From Labilithrix luteola (GTDB lineage Bacteria; Myxococcota_A; Polyangia; Polyangiales; Polyangiaceae), in contig NZ_CP012333.1 of NCBI RefSeq assembly GCF_001263205.1, forward strand, positions 1,922,001 through 1,986,000: a stretch of DNA of 64,000 nucleotides, read 5' to 3'. The translations under genes and the position numbers were made by a program. Positions 1 to 8,534 of this stretch are shown piece after piece. The first letter of the stretch is position 1. Every line of letters begins with the position of its first letter. Under the pieces are notes generated by a model, which was not told the origin of the DNA, made no database searches, and worked only from the letters and a program-made list of their open reading frames with translations.

Positions 1-1
1 C

Positions 2-532
2 ACCGACATCGAAGACGCGTCGAAGTTCGTACGCACGGCTTGGGTGAAGGACGGCAAGGCGCCGAAGGTCGGCATCATCGGCGGAAGCTACGGTGGGTAC
101 TCGACGCTCATCGGCATGACGATGTTCGCCGGCGCGTACGACGCGGGCGTGGCCAACGTCGGAATGAGCAACCTGCTCACGTTCCTCCTCAACACGGCGC
201 CGTATCGACGCACGCTTCGCGCGAGCGAGTACGGCGATCCGGAGAAGGATCGCGAGGCCCTCATGAAGCTCTCGCCCGTCACCTACATCGATCGACTCAG
301 CGCACCTCTGCTCCTCCTCCAGGGTGCCAGCGATCCGCGCGTGCCCGTCGGTGAAGCCATCCAGATGCACGACGCGCTCGAAAAGCGCGGAATCGACGCC
401 AAACTGGTGATTTTCGCCGACGAGGGTCACGGCACGCAGAAGCGCGAAAACAAAGTGATCGAGATCGGCAAGACGATCGACTTCCTCGACAAGCATCTAA
501 AGCCGAGTGCGAACGACAACGTGAAGAAGTGA
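2..532 (+). CDS. S9-family prolyl oligopeptidase-like peptidase, C-terminal part (5' truncated)
   Basis: Only the last 176 codons are inside the window; the reading frame is open from base 2. The part seen is the alpha/beta-hydrolase catalytic domain of an S9 serine peptidase (acylaminoacyl-peptidase/DPP-like). The nucleophile elbow GGSYGGYS, the acid in GASDPRVP and the histidine in DEGHG appear in the expected order and spacing. These enzymes cleave short peptides, often near the N-terminus. The N-terminal beta-propeller and any signal peptide lie upstream and cannot be judged. A hairpin follows the stop codon, so the gene probably ends its transcription unit. Confidence 0.9.
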   Translation, partial: TDIEDASKFVRTAWVKDGKAPKVGIIGGSYGGYSTLIGMTMFAGAYDAGVANVGMSNLLTFLLNTAPYRRTLRASEYGDPEKDREALMKLSPVTYIDRLSAPLLLLQGASDPRVPVGEAIQMHDALEKRGIDAKLVIFADEGHGTQKRENKVIEIGKTIDFLDKHLKPSANDNVKK

Positions 533-544
533 AGGCTCCGCGGA

Positions 545-572
545 AAGGGCCCGCGCGATTTGTCGGGCCCTT
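545..572 (+). terminator. Hairpin after the S9 peptidase gene
   Basis: A perfect 9-bp inverted repeat (AAGGGCCCG at 545-553, CGGGCCCTT at 564-572) with a 10-nt loop starts 12 bases after the stop codon. There is no clear T run, which is common for terminators in high-GC genomes. Function is inferred from position and stem strength. Confidence 0.5.
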
Positions 573-595
573 CGCACGCGGGGTATCCTCGACGC

Positions 596-1366
596 GTGCG
601 CTTCCACGTCCTTTCGACGCTCTTGGCCGCCGGCCTCGTCGTCGCCGCCTGCGGTAGTGACGAAAACTCCACGGGCGGCACGCCCGGCGACAGCACGACG
701 ACGGCCGGCAACGGTTCGAACGGAGGAGGATCCAGTGGCGGTGGCGCGCCCCTGCCCTCGAGCGAGCCAAGCGGACCGAGACAGGGTATCGCGACGTATT
801 ACGCGGCCACGGGTGACGGCAACTGCTCGTTCGGACCGTCTCCGAACGCGATGGACGTCACCGCCCTGAACTTCCCCGAATACGCAGGCAGCGCGGCGTG
901 TGGCACCTGCATCAAGGTGACGGGGCCGAAAGGCGAGGTCACGGTGCGCGTCGTGGACAGCTGCCCGGAGTGCGAAGAGCACCACCTCGACTTGAGCAAG
1001 GAGGCCTTCGGGAAGATCGCCGAGCTGAAGGCCGGGCGCATCGACATCACGTACCAGGCGGTCTCCTGCAACGTCACCGGGAACGTCCAATACGTCTTCA
1101 AAGACGGTTCGTCCAAGTGGTGGACCGCCATCCAAGTCCGTAATCACAAACTCCCCATCGCCAAGCTCGAATACCAGAAGGGCGACGGCTGGACGGCGAT
1201 GAAGCGGGCAGACTACAACTACTTCCTGGAAGAAGGCGGCGTCGGCGATCAACCCAGCGGCCTGCACGTTCGCGTCACGTCCGTCGACGGCCAGACGCTG
1301 GAAGACACGTTGCCCGGCACGATTACGCCGGAAGCCGTGACCACCGGCGGCGCGCAGTTCGAGTAG
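596..1366 (+). CDS. Expansin (EXLX1-like) lipoprotein
   Basis: Predicted 256-residue secreted expansin. The GTG at 596 is chosen because it gives a clean lipoprotein signal ending VVAAC (Cys19); an upstream TTG at 560 would put unlikely residues before it. After a Gly/Ser/Thr-rich linker comes a double-psi beta-barrel domain (about residues 60-155) with GIATYY, the conserved Asp of VVDSC and the HLDLS motif (HFD in most expansins). A second domain (about 158-250) begins with the SKWWTAIQVRNHK stretch typical of expansin D2/CBM63. Bacterial expansins loosen cellulose-containing walls without hydrolysis. Four paired cysteines in domain 1 fit disulfides. Family assignment is strong; substrate is inferred. 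Confidence 0.85.
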   Translation: MRFHVLSTLLAAGLVVAACGSDENSTGGTPGDSTTTAGNGSNGGGSSGGGAPLPSSEPSGPRQGIATYYAATGDGNCSFGPSPNAMDVTALNFPEYAGSAACGTCIKVTGPKGEVTVRVVDSCPECEEHHLDLSKEAFGKIAELKAGRIDITYQAVSCNVTGNVQYVFKDGSSKWWTAIQVRNHKLPIAKLEYQKGDGWTAMKRADYNYFLEEGGVGDQPSGLHVRVTSVDGQTLEDTLPGTITPEAVTTGGAQFE

Positions 1367-1382
1367 AGTAGCGCACTCGTCG

Positions 1383-2123
1383 ATGGGGATCCCTGGAGCG
1401 AAGCGTCGTCCTTGGTATGCGCGCGAGACCTGGCCGTCGATCGCGGCGCTCGCCCTCGCGGTCGTCGCGGGCGCAACGGCCGTAGTGAAGGAGGCCTTTG
1501 CGAGCGATCCGAACGTGGCTCTGCTCGGCCTCTACGCGCTCGGCGCGGTCGCAGGCCCGTCGGCCGCGATTCTTCGAATCCTGCAAGCGGCTTACAAAGA
1601 TGCGCGCGACGACAAGAAGGACGCGCCCGACGATCTCCGCGGCTGCCTCCACGTCATCCAGCGCACGATCTGCGGATACAAAGGCTTGGTCGCGCCGCCC
1701 GACGGTTGGCTACGCCTCACCATTCACCGCGTGGTCGGCACCGATCTCGAGCAAGTCGTCGACTACGTCGGAAGCGGTGATGGCGGCGCGGGACGCCTCC
1801 TGCCGATCGCGGCGGGCCTCATCGGCGCCTCCGTGCGCGACCGCAGGCCTTTGGTCTTCGAGCGACCACGCTCCGTCGACCAAGAAACGTGGGTCGAGTA
1901 CCTCGTCCACGAGATGGCAATCCCCCGAGCTCAAGCGCAGCGGACTCGGCAGGATCGTTTTGCTTTCATGAGCATCCCGATCCCAGGGCCACGCCTCGAC
2001 ATCCTAGCCGTCGTCTATGCCGACGCCGCCGAGCCGGGATTCTTCGACGAAACCACACAGGGCCTGCTCTTGCAGGGGACCGTCGGAGTGGCGCAGTGGA
2101 TCAACGAGCACTATTATGGGTAG
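1383..2123 (+). CDS. Membrane-anchored protein with a possible GAF-like domain
   Basis: 246 residues, not firmly recognised. Two hydrophobic segments (about residues 16-36 and 45-65) anchor the N-terminus, followed by a charged stretch (DARDDKKD) and a soluble alpha/beta region of about 160 residues. The ending pattern (a SIPI-PG stretch, then ILAVVYADA, then a C-terminal helix) resembles GAF ligand-binding domains, but no defining motif confirms this. It begins 16 bases after the expansin stop and is followed closely by a 65-codon gene, so the three may share a transcript. A sensory role is only inferred. Confidence 0.7.
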   Translation: MGIPGAKRRPWYARETWPSIAALALAVVAGATAVVKEAFASDPNVALLGLYALGAVAGPSAAILRILQAAYKDARDDKKDAPDDLRGCLHVIQRTICGYKGLVAPPDGWLRLTIHRVVGTDLEQVVDYVGSGDGGAGRLLPIAAGLIGASVRDRRPLVFERPRSVDQETWVEYLVHEMAIPRAQAQRTRQDRFAFMSIPIPGPRLDILAVVYADAAEPGFFDETTQGLLLQGTVGVAQWINEHYYG

Positions 2124-2134
2124 CGAGGTTCGCC

Positions 2135-2332
2135 ATGGCGAATGAGCACGACGACCCGACCTACGGCGCTCCGCACGCCCCCGACGATCCCGCTGGCTCT
2201 GCCAAGAGGGCGCCCGCGATCGTGGCGCGCATGGTGGTCTCCGATCCCGGCGCACCGGTGAAGGAAACGGCGCTCGTCCTTTCGGATGCCCTTCTCGCGC
2301 AGCTCCGTATCAAGGGACCGATTCCTCGTTGA
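2135..2332 (+). CDS. Small hypothetical protein (65 aa)
   Basis: Starts at ATG 2135, 11 bases after the previous stop, with GAGG about 8 bases upstream. The N-terminal third is polar and Pro/Asp-rich (MANEHDDPTYG), the rest (VARMVVSDPG, then ALVLSDALLAQLR) looks like one strand and one helix. There are no cysteines, signal or membrane segment. No family is recognised; reading frame, ribosome site and tight spacing to the GAF-like gene are the only support. Confidence 0.55.
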   Translation: MANEHDDPTYGAPHAPDDPAGSAKRAPAIVARMVVSDPGAPVKETALVLSDALLAQLRIKGPIPR

Positions 2333-2353
2333 GCGGCAGAAGGGTCGGCTGAA

Positions 2354-3229
2354 TCAGCCCGCCTGATTTTCGCGAACTTCGACCATCGCGCGACTGACTT
2401 CGTCGAGCGACTCGCCCATCGACTCGACCGCCTTCTGTGCGGTGTCGTCGAGGCCCTTCGCGGCGGCGTGTGCCGTGTCGACGGCCGCGTAGGCCCGCGA
2501 GAGTGCGCGGACCTGATCGGCGATACGACGGTCGACCATCGCGAGCACCGGATCGGCGGAAGCTTCCCCATCCGCCACGCGAAGTCCGGCCGGCATGACG
2601 CGGCGCCGTTCGAGACGGAGGCGTGCCTCGGCCAGCTCGAGGAGCGACGTCCACGTTGTCTTCACGTTCGCAGCCGCATCACGATCGAGCGGAATTTCGG
2701 CCGCCGTTCGACGAAGCTCGGCGCCTTCCAGAAGCGACGAACGAGCATCGCCGGAGATATCCAGCGCCGTTCGTTCGAGCGCGTGTGCAAGCGGGTCGTC
2801 GGCTTCGACGAGGAGCGGAAGCGAAACGAGCACCGCGGAGACGACCACCGACACGGCATACACGGAGGTCGCCGCGGAGGCGAACGAGGAAGCGAGCGAG
2901 CCGGCGATCGCGCCGGTGACGAGCCCGAGGAGAACGTGAATCGCACGAGCATTTCGTGACCGCACGCGCGTGGTTCGCTCCGCGAAGGCCGCCGCGACGA
3001 CGACCGCACCGGCAACGGCGGGTGACGTCGAAGCGAGCACACCGCTTCCGAGAGCGCCGACCGAACCGCCCACGACGGCCAGCGCCGCGACGTGCCCGCT
3101 CGCACAAAGCGCGGCCACGACGGCAAGCCATACGACGACGAGCGACGAGACGACAGGACCGAATCGGTCGGCCACGGGACCGAGGGCGAAGAGCGACGCG
3201 GCAGCAACGAGGAACGCGAGCTTGCGCAC
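2354..3229 (-). CDS. Multi-pass membrane protein with C-terminal helical tail
   Basis: 291 residues starting at GTG 3229. The N-terminal half has about five to six hydrophobic segments rich in Ala/Val (about residues 5-150); the C-terminal half is charged and helical, ending in an apparent coiled coil (about 170-290). It lies three bases downstream of the VWA gene stop, whose end supplies a GGTGAG ribosome site, so the two are co-translated. No family is recognised. The context suggests it works with the VWA protein at the membrane, which is inference. Confidence 0.7.
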   Translation of the reverse strand: MRKLAFLVAAASLFALGPVADRFGPVVSSLVVVWLAVVAALCASGHVAALAVVGGSVGALGSGVLASTSPAVAGAVVVAAAFAERTTRVRSRNARAIHVLLGLVTGAIAGSLASSFASAATSVYAVSVVVSAVLVSLPLLVEADDPLAHALERTALDISGDARSSLLEGAELRRTAAEIPLDRDAAANVKTTWTSLLELAEARLRLERRRVMPAGLRVADGEASADPVLAMVDRRIADQVRALSRAYAAVDTAHAAAKGLDDTAQKAVESMGESLDEVSRAMVEVRENQAG

Positions 3230-3232
3230 GAC

Positions 3233-4672
3233 TCACCAGGCCTTTCGCGAGAAGTTCCCCATCTCTTTGGCCGCCGCCGCCTTTGCAGCGGCCTTTCCGG
3301 GCGCGGTCGTCGGCCGAATCGTCGAGAATCCCTTCTTCGTGTCTCGGTAGCTGTCGAGCTGCGCCTGCAGTGCGCTTGCCGCCGGGGCGGGCGCAGCTCG
3401 CATCGCATCGCCGAGTGCGGCCTCGTTCTGCTCGACGAGGAGATTCGCGCGCGACAGGTCCCCATCGGCATACGCCTTCGCCGCTTCGACCTGACGGCGC
3501 GAGGCCATGACGCTCGTGGCGCTCGCCATGACGGTGCCGTCTCGACCTCGCTCGACTTCGGATGGATCGGCGGTGGCGAGCAAACCGATGCGCGGTGCGT
3601 CGACGGAGACTTCCTTGCCGCCCACGCGATCCCAGCGAGCGTTCGTCTCGATCTCCATGCGCCCGGAGTCAGAGCCATCGGACGCGAGCTCGACGATCAC
3701 GCGGCGATCGTCACCGGCGAACAGGGAACCGAGCGAGAGCTCGACGTCACGTCCCGACACGTTGGCGTCGGCACCCGTGGCAGAAACGAATTTCACGCCG
3801 GAAGGCAGGGTCAGCTTCACCTTCGCGTTTTCGATCGTGGTCGACGCCGTTTCGACGAGCTCGCGCGTAAGGAAGCTTGCCAGCGACGCGCCATCTTTCA
3901 CGAAGGCAAAGTTGCCGTGGCCGTTCTGCGAAACGGCGCCCATGTAGCTTTCGTCGAAGTCGACCCCGATGCCGAGCGACGACACCGTGACTCCGTTGCG
4001 AAAGGCATTTCGAGCCAGCTCCTCGGCCTGCGCGCGCGTGCTGTCGAGCCCGTCACTGACGAGAATGACACGTCGAACGCGCTCGCGATCGGGCCGACCG
4101 AGCGCCTCGAGACCTTCGGAGAGCCCACTCGGGATGTTCGTACCGCCGTTGGCCGTCAGCTCACGAATGCGCGAGGAGAGCGAACCGCGCACCTCCTTCA
4201 CCGAGGCGAGCCGCTGGACGATCTCGGCCGAATCGGAATAGCGCACGAGCGCGATCTGGTCGTCGTCACGCATCTCGGAGAGCAGACGGAGGACCGAACG
4301 CTTGGCCTCTTCGATCTTCTCGCCGCTCATCGAACCGGACGTATCGAGAACCACGGCGAGCGAGATCGGCGCGCGCGCTCGGCCTCGCTCCTCGTCCGCA
4401 TCTGCGATCATCCGAACTTCCGCGAACATGGGCGTGCTCGTTCCGCGGAGGACATGCGAATGACTGAGCGAGACCAGCCCATGGGCGCCAGGTCCCGAGA
4501 ACGAGGCTGAATTCGTGCCTGCCACGAGAGCCTGCACGACGCCGGTGCTCCCCATACTCCCCGGGTGCGCCGAAGCCTTGTGTAGAACCAGGCCTCCCGT
4601 CGCCAAGACGATCGACGAAAGCGCAATCCCACGACGAAGGCTGGGGCTTCGAAACCAGCTGGCGAGCGTCAT
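3233..4672 (-). CDS. VWA domain-containing secreted/anchored protein
   Basis: 479 residues. A hydrophobic segment at about 13-31 is a signal or membrane anchor. A von Willebrand factor A domain runs from about 100 to 270 with a complete MIDAS site: DTSGSMS at 110-116, the Thr of GGTN near 178 and the Asp of VSDG near 207. Beta-rich sequence follows (about 285-390), then an Ala-rich helical tail. The layout matches bacterial VWA/vault-inter-alpha-trypsin-like proteins that bind ligands through a metal ion. It is the first gene of a two-gene unit with the membrane protein downstream; the divergent neighbour is the cluster A outer-membrane-like gene. Confidence 0.88.
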   Translation of the reverse strand: MTLASWFRSPSLRRGIALSSIVLATGGLVLHKASAHPGSMGSTGVVQALVAGTNSASFSGPGAHGLVSLSHSHVLRGTSTPMFAEVRMIADADEERGRARAPISLAVVLDTSGSMSGEKIEEAKRSVLRLLSEMRDDDQIALVRYSDSAEIVQRLASVKEVRGSLSSRIRELTANGGTNIPSGLSEGLEALGRPDRERVRRVILVSDGLDSTRAQAEELARNAFRNGVTVSSLGIGVDFDESYMGAVSQNGHGNFAFVKDGASLASFLTRELVETASTTIENAKVKLTLPSGVKFVSATGADANVSGRDVELSLGSLFAGDDRRVIVELASDGSDSGRMEIETNARWDRVGGKEVSVDAPRIGLLATADPSEVERGRDGTVMASATSVMASRRQVEAAKAYADGDLSRANLLVEQNEAALGDAMRAAPAPAASALQAQLDSYRDTKKGFSTIRPTTAPGKAAAKAAAAKEMGNFSRKAW

Positions 4673-4876
4673 GGAGGCTCGATACGGGCCAGCCGTCGAA
4701 ACGGTCCATCACCCGGCACGTTTTTTTGCGACCTACACGCTCGGACACCGCGCTCACGACAGCAAGCGCCGCATCCGTCGTGCGCGCCATGCCGCCCGAA
4801 CGCCCGATCCGGGCGTGCATCACGCCGAGGCGCCGTGCGAGGCGAGAAGGCCTGTGCGTGGTAACGTGATCGGCCC

Positions 4877-5911
4877 GTGCGTTTCGGTGGGCTCGTCGCG
4901 ATCGCACTTTCTCTCGCTCTCGCGCTGACCGCGACGACGACGAGAGCGGACGAGCCCGAAACGGTCGCGCTCGCCTATCGGGTCCCCAAGGGCTGTCCCG
5001 ACGAGAAGGCATTCACGTCTGCGGTCGCGTCGAGGACGCCCAAGGCGCGATTCGCGAAAGAGGTCCCGCACGGGCGACGCTTCGTCGTCGACGTTCGACG
5101 CACGGGGGCAGGCTTCGCGGGTCGGCTCGTGGTCGAAGAGAGCGGTGAGCGCGCGACGCGCGAGGTCACGAGCGGCCGGTGCGAAGATCTCGTCGAGGCA
5201 TTCGTTCTCTTCACCGCCATCGCGATCGATCCGAGCGCCTCACTGGTGCCTCCTGCTCCGGAGCCCCCTCCCCCTGCCGAAGAGCCCGTGCCGCCGCTCG
5301 AAGAGTCGCCCCCCATCGCGGCTCTCCCGCCCCCTCGCGAACGCCGAGCGCCGAGTCGTCCGCCCCCTGCCCCGAAGCCTGTCTGGCACCTCACGGTGGG
5401 TTCGGGTGCGTACGTCGCGACGGGCATCGCCGATGGCGGGATGGTCTCGGTGTATCCGGTCGCCGATCTCTCCTCCACGAGACGGGGCCTCTCGCCGAGC
5501 GCGCGCCTCGGCCTCGTCTGGGCGAACAGCGATGGGCAGCAAGCCCCCTCCGGTTCGTTCACGTTCGGCCTGCGTGCCCTCGTTCTTTCCGCGTGTGCGA
5601 TCCACGTGCGGCTCGGAACGGAGGTCGCCCCGAGCCTCCGTCTCTGCGGCGCATTCGAGGGCGGGGCGCTCCTCGTTCGGCCCTATGCGCTCGTGCTTCC
5701 GAACGACACGAATCGCCCGTGGTTCGCGGCCGGTCCTCTCGTTCGAATCGGCCTGCCTCTCCTGCCTGGTCGTCTCGACGTGTCGGCCGACGCGGGGTTC
5801 GTCGTTCCCTTCGAGCGCGAGCAGGTGTTCCTGCGCCCCGGCCCCACGGTGGCGACGGTCGATTCGGTGGGGGCGCGCGTTTCGGCCACCCTGAATTTGC
5901 GACTCTTCTGA
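4877..5911 (+). CDS. Cluster A outer-membrane-like protein (GCPD family, paralog 1)
   Basis: 344 residues with a signal peptide (about 1-24, cut after TRA). An N-terminal domain (about 28-120) carries GCPDEKAF, a second Cys about 90 residues later and a closing IDPSASL. A Pro/Glu-rich linker (about 125-175) leads to a beta-strand-rich C-terminal half with alternating hydrophobic residues, ending in LNLRLF as outer-membrane barrels often do. Two paralogs occur in the window at 22441-23496 and 54716-55783. It is followed after 81 bases by an ECF sigma gene, as in cluster B. A surface sensor or transporter feeding the sigma factor is inferred; the family has no function known to me. Confidence 0.75.
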   Translation: MRFGGLVAIALSLALALTATTTRADEPETVALAYRVPKGCPDEKAFTSAVASRTPKARFAKEVPHGRRFVVDVRRTGAGFAGRLVVEESGERATREVTSGRCEDLVEAFVLFTAIAIDPSASLVPPAPEPPPPAEEPVPPLEESPPIAALPPPRERRAPSRPPPAPKPVWHLTVGSGAYVATGIADGGMVSVYPVADLSSTRRGLSPSARLGLVWANSDGQQAPSGSFTFGLRALVLSACAIHVRLGTEVAPSLRLCGAFEGGALLVRPYALVLPNDTNRPWFAAGPLVRIGLPLLPGRLDVSADAGFVVPFEREQVFLRPGPTVATVDSVGARVSATLNLRLF

Positions 5912-5992
5912 AACTCGCGGCGTCCTCTCCCACACGAGCGCCGCGCAGCTGGACCATGGATTCCAGGACGGCGCGGAAAAGTTCGCGTCGCA

Positions 5993-6637
5993 GTGATGAA
6001 ACGGAGGGGGTACGTACATCGCTCGAGATGGATGGCGGCCTTGTCGAACCTGAACGAGCTCGATCTCGAGGTCGCCACCTCGCAGACGCCTCGAACCGTG
6101 ACCACGGCTGAGCTCGGCGCGCTCTTTCGGGAGCACGTCCAGTTCATCGCGCGGTCGCTTCGTCGCCTCGGCGTGCCCGACAGCGACGTGGACGATACGG
6201 TCCAGGAAGTCTTCGTCATCGCCTCGCGCAAGCTCGAAACGATCGCCCGCGGCGCCGAGCGTTCGTTTCTCTACGGAACGGCGATGCGCGTCGCCTCCAA
6301 CGCCCGCCGCGTGGGCAAGCGCGCACAGGTCCGCAGGGTCGACGCCCCGGTCGACGAAGAGCATCCCGGCTTCGACACCGCGCCCTCGGTCGAGGAGCTC
6401 GTGGACCAGCGCGAAGCACGTGCTGCGCTCGATGCCGTTCTCGAAACGATGACGGTCGAGATGCGTGCAGTCTTCACACTCTACGAGCTCGAGGAGATGA
6501 CGACGGCCGAGATCGCGTCGCTCCTCGGCGTACCGCAAGGCACCGTGAGCTCCCGGCTCCGTCGCGCGCGCGAACACTTCGAACAACACGTACGCGCGAT
6601 GCAGGCGCGCACCGACCGTGAAGGCCGTGAGCCATGA
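5993..6637 (+). CDS. ECF-type RNA polymerase sigma factor (cluster A)
   Basis: 214 residues from GTG 5993; ATG 5996 and ATG 6032 are alternatives, and the first 35 or so residues are not part of the fold. Region 2 spans about 40-85 (FREHVQFIARSLRRLG, then DDTVQEVFV) and region 4 about 158-200 (LYELEEMTTAEIASLLG with the HTH, then SSRLRRAREHF). The pattern is a clear group-4 sigma-70. The stop overlaps the next start by ATGA, coupling it to the single-TM putative anti-sigma. The cluster B sigma at 55851 is a paralog with the same region 4 ending. Confidence 0.93.
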   Translation: MMKRRGYVHRSRWMAALSNLNELDLEVATSQTPRTVTTAELGALFREHVQFIARSLRRLGVPDSDVDDTVQEVFVIASRKLETIARGAERSFLYGTAMRVASNARRVGKRAQVRRVDAPVDEEHPGFDTAPSVEELVDQREARAALDAVLETMTVEMRAVFTLYELEEMTTAEIASLLGVPQGTVSSRLRRAREHFEQHVRAMQARTDREGREP

Positions 6638-7356
6638 GTGATCCCCGCCGATATCTCGACGACGACGGCAGCCAGCCGCTCGCTCGCAAGCTTCTGCGTT
6701 CCGCCACGAAAGACGGTCTCGACGAAGCACGCGCCGAGGAGCTCGCGCGCGTCTTCGCGGCTGCGACCGAACGAACGACCGCCATGGCTCCGTCACGCGG
6801 GTTCTCGGTCGCCAAGTGGGGCCTGTTTGCCGCCGTCGCATCGCTGCTCGTCGGTGGCGCGACCATCATCCATCGCAACGCTCCGGCCCCCGTCGCGAGC
6901 GTCGACACGGTCAGCGTCGCTCCGGCCGCGCCGGTCGTGAACGACGAGTCTTCGCCTTCGCCTGCCGAAGAAGGCCCCACCACGATCTCCGCCTCCGCCT
7001 TGCCGGACGCTCCCGCTGCACGCGCGAACGAGCCGGCGAAGGCAGCTCCCATCGTTCCGAACGCGTCGAACGACGCCGACGATCTGCTCGCCGAAGCCCG
7101 CGCGCTCGAGCGCGTCCGTAGCGCGATTGCCGCGCGTCGAACGGACGACGCCCGCGCGGGTCTCGAAGACTATCGACGCACATTTCCGAAGAAGCTTCTC
7201 GCCAAGGAAGCTCAGGTCCTCGAGATCGAGTCGCTGCTTGCCGAAGGCCGGCGCGACGAAGCCAAGGAGCGGGCGCAGGCCTTCCTCGCCTCTTCTCCGA
7301 ACAGTCCCTACGCCACACGCGTTCGCTCGCTCCTCGCGAGCCGCCCTCTTCCGTGA
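6634..7356 (+). CDS. Single-TM protein, putative anti-sigma partner (cluster A)
   Basis: 240 residues. A cytosolic helical N-terminus (1-55) precedes one membrane helix at about 60-79 (AKWGLFAAVASLLVGGATI). Then comes a Pro/Ala-rich periplasmic linker and a C-terminal helical region (about 150-240) resembling TPR-like repeats. It overlaps the sigma gene by four bases, the usual place of an anti-sigma factor, and cytosol-TM-periplasm topology fits. The HxxxCxxC motif of zinc anti-sigma factors is absent, so the role is inferred from position and topology. The cluster B paralog is at 56428-57267. Confidence 0.7.
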   Translation: MSDPRRYLDDDGSQPLARKLLRSATKDGLDEARAEELARVFAAATERTTAMAPSRGFSVAKWGLFAAVASLLVGGATIIHRNAPAPVASVDTVSVAPAAPVVNDESSPSPAEEGPTTISASALPDAPAARANEPAKAAPIVPNASNDADDLLAEARALERVRSAIAARRTDDARAGLEDYRRTFPKKLLAKEAQVLEIESLLAEGRRDEAKERAQAFLASSPNSPYATRVRSLLASRPLP

Positions 7357-7367
7357 GGAGAGATCCG

Positions 7368-8534
7368 ATGCATCGCCGCATTGCTGCGGTCGTCACCCTG
7401 GCGTCGACGACCTTTGCCGTCACGATCGCGAGTGAAGGATGCTCGCACCGCGATCCGCTCAATCTGCTTGCCGACGAGGCCGGCACGCCGTCGTTCGCGA
7501 ACGACGCATCGACAGGATCGACCGACCACGATGCCGGGCTCGTCGACTACTGCCCGACGTCAAGCTGCCCGTCGCCTTTCACGACTTGCCCTGGCTCGCG
7601 CTTCCAGTGCGACGTGAATCTGATGACCGATTCGCAGAACTGCGGTTCGTGCGGATTTCAATGCCAGGGAGGCTCCGGCGGAGCAACGTTCGACTGCATC
7701 GCCGGCACGTGCGTCATGAAGTGCCGCACCGACGGTGTCTTCACGGCGGACTGCAACGGCGTTCTCGACGACGATTGCGAAGCAACGCTCGGCTCGAACG
7801 AGAACTGCAACGGCTGCGGAGACCGCTGCCTCGATCCCGACAAGCCCTGCATCTTCGACTCGAACACGGGTCACGGCACCTGCGGGTGCGAGGCAGGGAA
7901 GAGCTTCTGCAATGGCGAGTGCATCGATCCGCAAACGGACGACCAGAATTGCGCTTCCTGCGGAGTCCAATGCCCTCGCGAAGGTGACGGAACCCCGCTC
8001 GCCGACAATACGTACTACGGGTGCGGCAAAGCCGAATGCGGACATATCAAATGCGTCAACGGCTGGGGTGATTGCGACGGCAAATCGGCCAACGGATGTG
8101 AGACGTCGCTCAAGTCCGAAACGGACTGCGGATCGTGCGGGCATGCTTGCGATCCAGGTCAGTCCTGTCGCGAGAACTACAAGCACGAGCTCACCTGCAT
8201 GTGCCCCCCCGGACTGACGCTTTGCGGAAACAACTGCGTCGACCTCGGGCTCGATCCCAAGAATTGCGGCGGCTGCGGCATGGATTGTACGTATGCGGCG
8301 GCAAATCAGAATGGCCTCGGCATTTGCAGTTTTGGTTCGTGCAAGTTCGCCTGCTCGGACGGTTGGGGCGATTGCAACGGTGATCCCAAAGACGGCTGCG
8401 AAGTCCGCTTGACCGCCGATCCACACAACTGCGGAGCCTGCGGAGCGAGCTGCGATCTAGTCATGGGCCAGCCCTGCATCCTCGGCCGGTGCGCGGTCGA
8501 AGCGTGCGACGGAGGAGGAGGACCGACGCGATGA
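7368..8534 (+). CDS. Cys-rich NCGxCGxxC-repeat lipoprotein (cluster A)
   Basis: 388 residues. ATG 7368 has a GAGGAGAG ribosome site; GTG 7353, which overlaps the previous stop as GTGA, is a possible alternative. The signal peptide ends in ASEGC. The mature protein is built of six modules each containing an NCGxCGxxC-like core (for example QNCGSCGFQC, KNCGGCGMDC, HNCGACGASC), separated by stretches with CNG and GWGDC. The module type is frequent in myxobacterial surface proteins and implies many disulfides. It overlaps the next gene by ATGA. A structural or adhesive surface role is inferred. Confidence 0.85.
   Translation: MHRRIAAVVTLASTTFAVTIASEGCSHRDPLNLLADEAGTPSFANDASTGSTDHDAGLVDYCPTSSCPSPFTTCPGSRFQCDVNLMTDSQNCGSCGFQCQGGSGGATFDCIAGTCVMKCRTDGVFTADCNGVLDDDCEATLGSNENCNGCGDRCLDPDKPCIFDSNTGHGTCGCEAGKSFCNGECIDPQTDDQNCASCGVQCPREGDGTPLADNTYYGCGKAECGHIKCVNGWGDCDGKSANGCETSLKSETDCGSCGHACDPGQSCRENYKHELTCMCPPGLTLCGNNCVDLGLDPKNCGGCGMDCTYAAANQNGLGICSFGSCKFACSDGWGDCNGDPKDGCEVRLTADPHNCGACGASCDLVMGQPCILGRCAVEACDGGGGPTR

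Noticed and set aside
3092..4510. 472-codon plus-strand frame opposite the VWA gene
   Set aside because: The minus-strand frame has a complete MIDAS motif and signal; the plus frame is the complement shadow.
5240..6841. 533-codon open frame on the minus strand across the OM-like and sigma genes
   Set aside because: Translation is Arg-rich with no fold-like pattern; the plus-strand genes have signal peptide, sigma regions and coupling overlaps. It is a high-GC shadow.
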